Part shown: piece after piece, positions 48,566 to 56,575 of the stretch
How the letters are laid out: the number at the start of each line of letters is the position of its first letter
Numbering within the stretch: position 1 is the first letter of the stretch
Program-made: the position numbers and the translations under genes
Assembly (NCBI GenBank): GCA_902782445.1
Contig: CACZNC010000021.1
Span: 1-61,973 of the forward strand
DNA length: 61,973 bases
Source: an uncultured Ruminococcus sp.
Lineage (GTDB): Bacteria > Bacillota > Clostridia > Oscillospirales > CAG-272
Direction: 5' to 3'
Notes under the pieces: generated by a model
The model's input: the letters and a program-made list of their open reading frames with translations, nothing else
Databases searched by the model: none
What the model was told of the DNA's origin: nothing

Positions 48566-51112
48566 TCAGCGGAGGATCACCGTCTTCTGCGCGAGAGCCT
48601 CTTCCGCGAGCTTTACGGTATCGCCCTCCCGGGAGAATCCGACTTCCCGCCCGTCGATCTCCACCGATCCGGCCGCAAGATCCGTCACGATCTCCGAGAG
48701 CGGCAGGGAGCCTCCGAGGATCTCGATCTTCATGCCGTCCTTTCCGATGGAGACCGTGCCCCAGGCCGCGTCGAGGGACCAGAAGCACTTGAAGTCCTCC
48801 GTTTTCCGGAGCGGTTTCCAGCCGATCCGCTTTTCCGTCATGTCGAAGACGAAGCCGGAGAGGATCGGGAGGAAGGCGAAGGAGGCCATGCTCCGCGCGT
48901 AGTTCGACCCGCATTCGATCTCGTTCCAGGGGTTCCGTTTTTCGCCGTCGTAGCGGTCCCGCACCGAACGGACGATCTCGAGGCCCTCGTCGATCATGCC
49001 CTCCGCCATCATAAGCCCCGCCAACGCGTATTCGAATCCGTGCATGGTCTCCTGACAGTAGGGGATCGGGATCGCGGGCTTCTTTGCGCCGTCCGGGTAG
49101 ACGCAGATCACGGCTCCCCGCTCGTCGTTCACCGAGTAGAGCCGGAAGGGATTGTACCTCTCCCGCGCTTCGCCGGCGAAATTGTTTTCGTAGAGCGAGC
49201 GGAGGGCGGTCTTTCTCTGCGCCGGGTCGAAGACGTCGCCGAGGCCCAGGATGTCGGCGTGCCACTGGGCGAGAAGCTGGTCGATCTCCGAGCCTTCGCC
49301 GATCTGATATTTGATCTCCCCCGCCTCGTCGTTCCAGTAGGAGAGGGCGTTTCCGCATTCCGGGTATTTTTCGAGGATCGAGCGGTCCTTGAGGTCCACC
49401 TTCTGGGCGTACCATTTTCCGTTGAAGAGCTCCCGGTCGGTGAAGCGGCGGCCGCTTTCGAAGAGCTTTTCGTATGCGGCGGCGGAGTCCTCCTCACCCA
49501 TCGCCCTGGCCATTTCGGCTCCGCATTTCAAGGCCAGCAGATAGAAGCCTTCGAGCCAGGAGGACGGACCGAAGAGCTCCATGTCGAGGGTGTGGTGCTG
49601 ACGTCCTTCCAGCACGCCGTCCTTATCCCGGTCCCAGCCGTCGAAGTTCGCGGGATTCCAGACGTATTCGAGGGAGGCCTTGATCCCCTCCCAGTTTTGT
49701 TTCAGCCAGTCCGTGTTCCCGGAGATCTTCCATTCGCGCCAGGATTTGATGACGCCGCCCATCTGCCCGTCGACGCAGGCCCGCCAGTTTCCGCGGGGAC
49801 GTCCAAGGGGAAGCTGCATCCGGAACTGCATCCGGCCGTTTTCGTCCCGGTTGTATTTGAAATCCAGATCCCGGATCGAGCGTTCCAGGGAGGGGAAGAG
49901 GAAGCAGAGGGCGTAGGCGTAGTTCCAGACATGGGTGCAGGTCCCCTCGCAGGAGCCCGATGACTGATTCAGCCCCTCCCAGCCGTAGAACTCCCCGTTT
50001 TCCAGCCGCAGGACCGTCGCGGTCTTCAATACGGACATGGTGCTCGCCGCGGCTTCGACGGCTTCGTCCGGCAGGGTCGAGGACCAGAGGGCGTCCCGGA
50101 ACCGGACGGTGTCCCTGAGAAGCGAATCCCAGTTGGCGAGGGCGTAGGTGGCGGTGTCGGCGGAATCCTCGAAGACCGTCGCGTAGTAGTTCTTCCACGT
50201 GACGTCCCGCTCGTTCCCGTTTTCGTCCTTCTCCTTCATGGGATTCCAGTAGTTGACGAAGTTCGGCTTGTTCCACGCCAGCACGAAGCGGAAGGAGGCG
50301 CACTCCCCGGGTTTCAGCCTCTTCTTCACCGCCAGCGTCGCGTGGTCCCCGTTCCCGGGATCGTCGTACCGGCGGTTCTTGAAGGCGGGGGCCTCGGTGA
50401 AATTGCGCCAGAAGGTCTCCACCGCGTCGCTCCATCCGCCCCGGTACCAGTATTCCTGCTCCGATCCCGCGAGATCGCAGGTGGCGACGGTGAGGTCGCA
50501 TTTCTCCGGCGCGTCGTCCCCCACGTCCTTCTGTCCGAGCCTGATCCCCCGGAGCCGGTAGTTTTCGAAATAGGAGTTCACGCTCCCCCCGTTCGGATTG
50601 CGGACTGAGAACGCCGCCGTGAAGTCCAGCTCCTCTTCGCTCCCGTTTTCAGCGAGGATCTCGAAGAAGGCCGCCGGGATGGAGGAATCCTTGTCGTTCA
50701 GCGGGATCATCGGATTCCACGCGAAGAGCTTCGCCCGGCCGGGGAAATGGGGATCGTCGAAGGTGATCTCCGCCGTCGGGAATTTCCCTTCGAAGACGTG
50801 GGAGCGGAAATGGGGGAATCCCGCCATCGTGCCGCCGGGCATACCGTGGCCGAAGTTCATCCCGAGCTGGCCGGAGTAGTCCTCTTTCAGATCGCCGTTG
50901 AGGATCCGGGCGTCCACGAGGGTCCCGTCGGGTTTTTCCGCTTTCAGGGCGAAATGGGTGTACCCGTTCAGCGAGCCCTTTGCCGGACGGTTGTAGATTT
51001 CCCAGTCGAGCAGACGGCCGTTCCCGCCGAGCCCGACCGAGCCCGTTCCGATCCCGCCGAGGGGGAAGGAGATCCGGGCCGTTTTGTCTCCCGCGTAAGT
51101 GGTTCTCTGCAT
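48566..51112 (-). CDS. GH116/GBA2-like beta-glycosidase (DUF608 family)
   Basis: An 848-residue enzyme of the same family as 26436-28946 but divergent. N-terminal ISFPLGGIGTGSVGLGGNG, barrel motifs FYGWEGLNQSSGSCEGTCTH, VWNYAYALCFLFPSLER and LDMELFGPSSWLEGF (candidate acid/base Asp). This paralogue keeps the CxGTCTHVWNYA element typical of GH116, whereas the other copy lacks it. No signal peptide. ATG at 51112 has AAGGAAA upstream; an upstream in-frame ATG lacks a site. It follows the DMT transporter gene by 63 bp, probably in one operon. Confidence 0.9.
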   Translation of the reverse strand: MQRTTYAGDKTARISFPLGGIGTGSVGLGGNGRLLDWEIYNRPAKGSLNGYTHFALKAEKPDGTLVDARILNGDLKEDYSGQLGMNFGHGMPGGTMAGFPHFRSHVFEGKFPTAEITFDDPHFPGRAKLFAWNPMIPLNDKDSSIPAAFFEILAENGSEEELDFTAAFSVRNPNGGSVNSYFENYRLRGIRLGQKDVGDDAPEKCDLTVATCDLAGSEQEYWYRGGWSDAVETFWRNFTEAPAFKNRRYDDPGNGDHATLAVKKRLKPGECASFRFVLAWNKPNFVNYWNPMKEKDENGNERDVTWKNYYATVFEDSADTATYALANWDSLLRDTVRFRDALWSSTLPDEAVEAAASTMSVLKTATVLRLENGEFYGWEGLNQSSGSCEGTCTHVWNYAYALCFLFPSLERSIRDLDFKYNRDENGRMQFRMQLPLGRPRGNWRACVDGQMGGVIKSWREWKISGNTDWLKQNWEGIKASLEYVWNPANFDGWDRDKDGVLEGRQHHTLDMELFGPSSWLEGFYLLALKCGAEMARAMGEEDSAAAYEKLFESGRRFTDRELFNGKWYAQKVDLKDRSILEKYPECGNALSYWNDEAGEIKYQIGEGSEIDQLLAQWHADILGLGDVFDPAQRKTALRSLYENNFAGEARERYNPFRLYSVNDERGAVICVYPDGAKKPAIPIPYCQETMHGFEYALAGLMMAEGMIDEGLEIVRSVRDRYDGEKRNPWNEIECGSNYARSMASFAFLPILSGFVFDMTEKRIGWKPLRKTEDFKCFWSLDAAWGTVSIGKDGMKIEILGGSLPLSEIVTDLAAGSVEIDGREVGFSREGDTVKLAEEALAQKTVILR

Positions 51113-51175
51113 GTGATTTCCTTTCTGACCTTGGGTCATGTGCGGTGGATGGGACTGATTGCAAGAAAACTGTTT

Positions 51176-52063
51176 TTATAAGATGCTCAGAGCGAAGATC
51201 GCGCCGATCGCCAGGATAAGCCCGAGGATCTTCCGCCGGTCCAGCTTTTCCCGCAGGAAGAAGGCGGACCAGAGGACGGACACGATCAGCACGCCCCCGT
51301 TGTCCATCGTGTAGAGCACGGCGGGATTGACGAGGGAGAGGACGTACATCAGAAGATTCACCGCCGCACAGGCGCATACCGACGCGGAAAGGGCGGAGAA
51401 GGCGGATCTTGCCGTCTGCCGGAACGCGGGGATCGCCTCGGATCTCGCCTCGAAGAGGAGCAGGACGAACGCGAGGACCGCCGACACCGCGAAGGTCGTC
51501 ACGATCATCTCCGTGTTTTCCCGGCCCTCCGAGATCTTCTCCGCCGCGTTGATGAGGATCCCGTAGAGCCCGTTCGCAAAGCCGAGGCAGGAGATGGTGA
51601 GCAGGAACCGGAGGGACACCTTCCCGATCTCTCCCTCCTTCTTATCCTCGAGATTCAAGAGGACGAAGGAGACCAGCATCACCCCGATGGCGAGCATCTG
51701 CCAGACCGAGAGCGGTTCCCGATCGTGGAGCACGGTCCAGAGCATCGGAATGAGGATCCCGCCCGAGAGGTTGAAGATCATCGTCACCGAGAAAGGCCCG
51801 AGGTCCGCCGCCTTGATGAGCATCGTGTTGTACACGACGAGCGTCGCGCCGTTGACGATCCCGAGGATCAAAACGATCTTTGAGGGCTGGAAGGAAAACC
51901 CGGCGAAGACGAGGGTCCCGAGGGCGACGAGCAGGCCGTAGATCACCGAATAGACCGGGGAGGCATACTTCTTTTTCCCGGGATAGTGCTTCGCGTAGAG
52001 ATTGCAGAACGCCGCCTGAAAGGTGTAGATCAGGATCATCAGGGCGATGAGAAGATTGGACAC
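51176..52063 (-). CDS. DMT-superfamily (EamA-like) transporter
   Basis: A 295-residue protein with ten TM helices in two EamA-like halves (about 1-140, 155-295); LFVSNLLIALMILIYTFQAAF, VYNTMLIKAADLGPFSVTMIFNLSG-type and the C-terminal DNGGVLIVSVLWSAFFLREKLDRRKILGLILAIGAIF fit drug/metabolite transporters. GTG at 52063 is the start: AGGAGGGG sits six bases upstream. First gene of an operon with GH116, so it may move the glycoside or aglycone. Promoter at 52103-52131. Confidence 0.83.
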   Translation of the reverse strand: MSNLLIALMILIYTFQAAFCNLYAKHYPGKKKYASPVYSVIYGLLVALGTLVFAGFSFQPSKIVLILGIVNGATLVVYNTMLIKAADLGPFSVTMIFNLSGGILIPMLWTVLHDREPLSVWQMLAIGVMLVSFVLLNLEDKKEGEIGKVSLRFLLTISCLGFANGLYGILINAAEKISEGRENTEMIVTTFAVSAVLAFVLLLFEARSEAIPAFRQTARSAFSALSASVCACAAVNLLMYVLSLVNPAVLYTMDNGGVLIVSVLWSAFFLREKLDRRKILGLILAIGAIFALSIL

Positions 52064-52102
52064 GAAAAGCCCCTCCTGTGCGCGCGGATGGAATTCATCC
52101 AC

Positions 52103-52131
52103 ATTGTACCACAGAAGGGGCGATTTTGCCA
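52103..52131 (-). promoter_or_regulatory. sigma-A promoter of the DMT-GH116 operon
   Basis: Minus strand TGGCAA (complement 52126-52131), 17 bp, TACAAT (complement 52103-52108), preceded by TGTGG. Confidence 0.65.
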
Positions 52132-52195
52132 GTTATCCGGCAAATTTTTCATGGAATTTCAGCAGATTTTTCGATATGACGCAGGGATCCGCCCG

Positions 52196-53818
52196 TCAGC
52201 CGAAGATCGAGAGCACCGGAAGCCCGTTCCCGCCCGTTTTCCAGACCGGGGAGCCGAAGCCTTCGAAGTCCGGCAGAGGGTCGGCGCGCAGATCGTGGGT
52301 CTCGTAGCATCCGTATTTCAGCCCGTTCTCCCGGCAGAACTCCGCAAAGGATCCGTCCGGGAAAGCCTCGCGGATCTGATTCCGCAGACTTTGAAGCTCC
52401 CGGGACTTGACGGAGGGATCGAGCAGGTAGAAGGATTCCCCCGCCGCGTCCGAGGTGAAGAGATCCTGTCCGATATCCCGGGCGAAGACGCATTCGCAGT
52501 AAAAGGCGAAGAAATGCTCGCTCGGCTTTGTGAAGCGGTATTCGAGATACTCGGGATTTTCCGTCCCCCACGTGTCGAGGGTCTCCCGCTCCCTGACCCG
52601 GACCTCCTCGCCGCTGAGGGCGTTCAGCCGGTCCATGATCTCCGAGAGGATCGGATAGGTCAGCACCCGCGGCACGTCGTCCTCCGGGATGAAGCACACG
52701 CCGCGGTCGATATCACCGGGAGCCGAGATCGTCCCGCAGAAGTACGAGGAGGTGCAGGAGGAAGTCCGCCCGACCACACCCCCGGCATAGGAGGGTTCGC
52801 CGTCGATCGGGTAATCCGCCGTGACCGAAATATCCGCGCCGGACCAGCAGGCGTCCGCCATATAGGAGGATCCCGCGACGCCTCCCACGCCGAGGTATGC
52901 GTCCACCTTATCGGAGAGGAAATCACTTCCGTACTGCCAGAGGGGATCGTTCTCGTCGTAGGCGAACATATCCGCGCCGACTGTGACGTCGATCTCCGCG
53001 CGATCCGCATAGCACCCGACGATGAATGCGGAATACCCCGCCGCGCATCCGACGGAGAGGACGTGGCTGTGATCCTCCGCCGTGTACTCCGCCTCGATCC
53101 GCGCGTCCTCGATCCCGAGATTCTTGATATACCCCCGGATATCCGTCACGATGTCCCGCGGGATCATATCCGCCGGTTCGGTATCCCGGGGATACTTATC
53201 GGTAGGCCTGAATTCGTTTAATTCGCAGTACCCGAACAGCCCGACGTAGGACCGCGCGGGATCCCCCGGGGAGAAGATCTGGTTCGTGACGCAGAGCCCC
53301 CGGACCGTGTGCCCGTTGCCGTTGAAGATCCCGACGAAGGGGTCCCTTTTCGTTCCGATGGGGATCCAGCCCCCCGCGAACCGGCCGCCGTCTTCAAAAT
53401 CCTCCGGGAAAAATTCGATATCCTCCATCAGGATATAGTTTTCCCCGAGACCGAAGCGTACCGCGTCGAGGTCTTCCGCCGTCCATACCCCGATCCAGCC
53501 CTCCGGGACCTCCGTGAGCCGCTCGACTCCGTCCTCCGTGAGAATCCGGGAGTTGAGGAAGGACCGCACGAAGGGCGCCGCCGCGATCGCCATGCTCATG
53601 ACGACGAGAACAACCGCCGCGGCGAGCAGGGCAGTCCACCTTTTTCCTGTTTTTCCTTGTTTCATTTCGATTGTCTCCTTTCCGTTTTTCCCCGCGAGCA
53701 GAGCTTTCACGCGGGCGTCCAGTTCCGGGGAGGGAGACGGTGAATCCGCCCGCAGCCCAGCTTCCTTTTCGACCCACGAATCTGCCGCCACTTTCAGCTT
53801 TCTGTCAAAATCGCTCAT
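52196..53818 (-). CDS. anti-sigma-factor-like membrane protein with extracytoplasmic GLUG-type domain
   Basis: A 540-residue protein encoded with an ECF sigma factor (four-base overlap). A short cytoplasmic N-terminus (1-60, ELDARVKALL), one TM helix (about 61-83), and a large exterior region (84-540). The region holds beta-helix/GLUG-like repeats such as GIFNGNGHTVRGLCVTNQ, GCAAGYSAFIVGCYA and YAGGVVGRTSSCTSSYFCG, which recall polysaccharide-associated adhesin repeats. Probably senses wall or sugar and holds the sigma factor inactive. The anti-sigma region is short and not a textbook zinc anti-sigma domain, so the role is inferred from gene order. Confidence 0.7.
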   Translation of the reverse strand: MSDFDRKLKVAADSWVEKEAGLRADSPSPSPELDARVKALLAGKNGKETIEMKQGKTGKRWTALLAAAVVLVVMSMAIAAAPFVRSFLNSRILTEDGVERLTEVPEGWIGVWTAEDLDAVRFGLGENYILMEDIEFFPEDFEDGGRFAGGWIPIGTKRDPFVGIFNGNGHTVRGLCVTNQIFSPGDPARSYVGLFGYCELNEFRPTDKYPRDTEPADMIPRDIVTDIRGYIKNLGIEDARIEAEYTAEDHSHVLSVGCAAGYSAFIVGCYADRAEIDVTVGADMFAYDENDPLWQYGSDFLSDKVDAYLGVGGVAGSSYMADACWSGADISVTADYPIDGEPSYAGGVVGRTSSCTSSYFCGTISAPGDIDRGVCFIPEDDVPRVLTYPILSEIMDRLNALSGEEVRVRERETLDTWGTENPEYLEYRFTKPSEHFFAFYCECVFARDIGQDLFTSDAAGESFYLLDPSVKSRELQSLRNQIREAFPDGSFAEFCRENGLKYGCYETHDLRADPLPDFEGFGSPVWKTGGNGLPVLSIFG

Positions 53819-54324
53819 AGTCCGCTCCTTTCGTGTTCTCTGAGCCAGGATCTCGCTCTGGATAATCTGGTGCGCACCGTTCCTCTTCGGATCCCGAGAA
53901 CCGCCGCGATCTCCCTGACCGTCATCTCATACTTCGCCGCGAGGATCAAGGGGTCCCGGTAAACGGGCGGCATCCGCTCGATCAGGGAGAGAAGCCTTTC
54001 CGCCGCGTCTTCCGAAACCGCCGTCTCCTCCGGGGAAGCCGACGGATCCGGCCCTTCCGGCAGTTCATCGACGGGAAGCGGCCTTTTCCGGTTGGCGTTG
54101 TAGAGATTGATCGCGGTGTTTCTGACATAGATAACCGCTAAAGCGACCCTTTCGTTACGGGAAAGCGGAAAAAATTTTGCTTCATTTTTCACGATCCGCT
54201 CCATCGCGTCCATCACGGCGTCTTCCGCGTCGGCCCGGTTCCGGAGGATGCGGAGGGCTTCCCCCGTCATCGCGTCCTTCGCGCACTCCCACACGGCGGC
54301 GGACGGCCTGTCTTCAATTGTCAT
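53815..54324 (-). CDS. ECF-type RNA polymerase sigma factor
   Basis: A 169-residue sigma-70 family ECF factor. Region 2 (about 20-80: ILRNRADAEDAVMDAMERIVKN, VALAVIYVRNTAINLYNANRK) and region 4 (about 115-165: LSLIERMPPVYRDPLILAAKYEMTVREIAAVLGIRRGTVRTRLSRARSWLREH). ATG at 54324 follows GGAGGTGAG at the right distance. Its stop overlaps the start of the anti-sigma-like gene, the standard ECF arrangement. A TGTAAC at 54369 spaced 16 bp from CGGT may be an autoregulated promoter. Confidence 0.85.
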   Translation of the reverse strand: MTIEDRPSAAVWECAKDAMTGEALRILRNRADAEDAVMDAMERIVKNEAKFFPLSRNERVALAVIYVRNTAINLYNANRKRPLPVDELPEGPDPSASPEETAVSEDAAERLLSLIERMPPVYRDPLILAAKYEMTVREIAAVLGIRRGTVRTRLSRARSWLREHERSGL

Positions 54325-54347
54325 CCGACTCACCTCCGTCAGAGTAT

Positions 54348-54374
54348 AACCGCCCCGGAGGACGGATCGTTACA
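54348..54374 (-). promoter_or_regulatory. possible ECF-type promoter upstream of the sigma gene
   Basis: Minus strand TGTAAC (complement 54369-54374), 16 bp, CGGTT (complement 54348-54352). The AAC-type -35 and spacer are like ECF-dependent promoters, suggesting autoregulation. A sigma-A -10 (TATACT, complement 54343-54348) also overlaps but lacks a good -35. Confidence 0.4.
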
Positions 54375-54404
54375 GGAAAAAGGAAAAAAGTTGGAAAAAA
54401 AAGA

Positions 54405-54440
54405 AAAATCCGCCCGGAACGGATGAGGTCCCGGACGGGG
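54405..54440 (-). terminator. intrinsic terminator of the FNT gene
   Basis: Minus strand CCGTCCGGGA and TTCCGGGCGG arms followed by ATTTTTC. Confidence 0.65.
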
Positions 54441-54445
54441 TACGG

Positions 54446-55090
54446 TCAGGCGGAGGTTTTCGGCTTCCCGTTTCCGAGGAGGGAGAGGAAGGGCACGAGC
54501 ATCCCGCCGAGGGAATTGCCGATCACGACGAGCAGAAGGAAGAAGAATCCGTTCGGCGAGAAGAATTCCGCGGGCGAGAAGGTCCCGGCGAAGAAGACGT
54601 AGAACATGTCGGCGATGGAGTGCTCGAATCCCGCCAGAATGAAGACCGGCACGCAGAAGAGGATCCCCCAGACGGTGTTCTTCTGCTTGTAGGCCCAGAC
54701 GGCGGTGTACATGAGGATCCCGCAGAGGACCCCGGCGAAGATCACCCGGACGAAGTCCCCCGGCATCCCCGAGAGCTTCGCGGAAGCCACGGCAAGGGCG
54801 CGCTCCCTGAGTCCGGGCACCCCGATCCGGGCGAAACCGGCGCAGAGCAGGGTCCCGAGTAGGTTCCCGAGCAGACAGCCGAAGAGCGAGATCACGTCCG
54901 CGCGGCTGTGGGCGGTCACGATCATCCCGACCTTGCCGGTGAAGAGCTGCATCCCCGTCAGGCAGATCGACAGGAGCGCGACGGTAAAGAAGACCGATCC
55001 GATCACCTTGTTTTCGCAGGCGAGGAACACCGCGCCTCCGATCCCGATGTAGACGCCCGCGGCGATCCCTTCAAATATACTCTTTTTCAT
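54446..55090 (-). CDS. formate/nitrite transporter (FNT) family protein
   Basis: A 214-residue FNT-like channel with about six TM helices: GIGGAVFLACENKVIGS, QLFTGKVGMIV, AGFEHSIADMF, VIGNSLGGMLV. The short N-terminus and length, below the 260-280 typical of FocA, match a Clostridia subfamily. GGGAGG precedes the ATG. It lies 19 bp after the FAD-oxidoreductase gene and ends at the terminator at 54405. It probably transports formate, nitrite, hydrosulfide or a similar small anion; the substrate is not readable. Confidence 0.85.
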   Translation of the reverse strand: MKKSIFEGIAAGVYIGIGGAVFLACENKVIGSVFFTVALLSICLTGMQLFTGKVGMIVTAHSRADVISLFGCLLGNLLGTLLCAGFARIGVPGLRERALAVASAKLSGMPGDFVRVIFAGVLCGILMYTAVWAYKQKNTVWGILFCVPVFILAGFEHSIADMFYVFFAGTFSPAEFFSPNGFFFLLLVVIGNSLGGMLVPFLSLLGNGKPKTSA

Positions 55091-55109
55091 GCGCTTGTCC
55101 TCCCTTGCG

Positions 55110-56375
55110 TTATCGTTTGTCCACGTGCCGGCGGACGGCCGGGTCCCAGCTCTCCGGGACGAGGGAATCGTCGAAGGAGACCATGACGTCCTCGCTCTCG
55201 AGCTTCGACTGGATCTTCTTTATATCCGCCTCGGCGACCGGGACGTCTTCCGCGATCGCCTGTGCTGCACAGACGGCGGCGGACTGACCGGTGAGGATGG
55301 CCGGGGGGATCACCCGCACGATATCCCAGGCGAATCCGTCCGCGGAGACCGCCCGCCCGCAGACCGTCAGATTGTCGAATCCCCGCCGGGTCATGGCCGA
55401 ACGCGGGACTTCATAGAGGAAATCCGCGTGGTCGAAGTCGTTGACCGTACAGAGGGCGTCGGGGAAGTGGCGGTAGGCGTCCTCTTCGTGTAAGACCGTG
55501 TCCCCTTCCATGCGCCGGATCGTGCGGAACTGCGCCGTCATCGGTGCCATCACGAGCATGCGGGAGAATCGGTCCCCGCCGGAGGCAAACCGCTCGGACA
55601 CGATTTTCTGATTGCGGACGAAGTAATCGCTCCGCGTCCCGTCCCCCGCTCCGAAGAAGAACGGCACGTCCTCGGGATGCCCGCCCCCGTAGAGATTCGC
55701 GCTCCCGCCGGATACGGTCCGGATCGCCCGGTCGATCCTGCCGGAGGAGACGGCGTCCCGGCACGAATCGAGGGTGATCTCCCGGGGAAAATAGCTGAAA
55801 TAGTTCTTGCCGTCCGCCGTGGGCATCCCGGCTTTCGCGGCGACCGAGGCGTCCCCCGTGGCGTCGATCACCTGACGGGCGGGATAGAACGAAAATCCCT
55901 CCGCCGAATCCGTCACGATCCCGGTGATCCGTCCGCCGTCCATGACGGGATGCGCCGCCGTGACGTCGAAGAGGATATCCACGCCCGCTTCGTCGAGCAG
56001 GGAGCAGAGGAGCATGGCGAAAAGGTTCGGATCGTACCCGGTGTGATACGGCACGGAAGTCGGCTTCTCCGGCTCGCCCTCCCGCCAGACTTCGGGGAGC
56101 GTGTCGTACCCGTACCGGATCGAGAGACGGAGAAATTCCTCCGCCATCCCGCGGCAGATCTGACGTCCCCGCCTGTTGTCCATCGGGACGAAATAGTTGA
56201 CGAGCCCGATGGTCGCGAGTCCTCCGAGCAGACAGGTCTTTTCGACGAGCAGGGTCTTCAGCCCGAGCCGCGCTCCTTCGAGGGCAGCCGCGCACCCCGC
56301 GATCCCGCCGCCGCACACGACAAGATCGTATTCCTTCTTCCGCGCGGCGTCGATTGCAAATGAGAGCCGTTCCAT
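55110..56375 (-). CDS. FAD-dependent oxidoreductase (FAD_oxidored-like)
   Basis: A 421-residue flavoprotein with N-terminal Rossmann motif YDLVVCGGGIAGCAAALEGARLG, VEKTCLLGGLATIG, internal motif QVIDATGDASVAAKAGMP and C-terminal NLTVCGRAVSADGFAWDIVRVIP. Similar proteins (FAD_oxidored) occur in sugar-acid or xenobiotic clusters in gut Clostridia; no partner subunit is visible. GGAGGAG precedes the ATG. Pairing with the FNT gene suggests a joint operon, although the chemical link is unclear. Confidence 0.82.
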   Translation of the reverse strand: MERLSFAIDAARKKEYDLVVCGGGIAGCAAALEGARLGLKTLLVEKTCLLGGLATIGLVNYFVPMDNRRGRQICRGMAEEFLRLSIRYGYDTLPEVWREGEPEKPTSVPYHTGYDPNLFAMLLCSLLDEAGVDILFDVTAAHPVMDGGRITGIVTDSAEGFSFYPARQVIDATGDASVAAKAGMPTADGKNYFSYFPREITLDSCRDAVSSGRIDRAIRTVSGGSANLYGGGHPEDVPFFFGAGDGTRSDYFVRNQKIVSERFASGGDRFSRMLVMAPMTAQFRTIRRMEGDTVLHEEDAYRHFPDALCTVNDFDHADFLYEVPRSAMTRRGFDNLTVCGRAVSADGFAWDIVRVIPPAILTGQSAAVCAAQAIAEDVPVAEADIKKIQSKLESEDVMVSFDDSLVPESWDPAVRRHVDKR

Positions 56376-56511
56376 ATCGCTCCTCCGCCTGTGATGGGTT
56401 ATCAGTCAGATCATACCATAAGAATGTGAAATTTATATGAACAAAAACGCGGTTTCGGCGAGAAAAACAGGAAAAGAGGGGAAGGACGCGAAAATGTTGG
56501 CTGCCTATCCC

Positions 56512-56540
56512 TTGAAAAATCCCTTCTCATGTGGTATAAT
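56512..56540 (+). promoter_or_regulatory. sigma-A promoter of pcrA
   Basis: TTGAAA at 56512-56517, 17 bp, TATAAT at 56535-56540, preceded by TGTGG. Confidence 0.85.
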
Positions 56541-56575
56541 ATTTTTGAATATCCTAACGAAGCGAGCGTGTTTTC

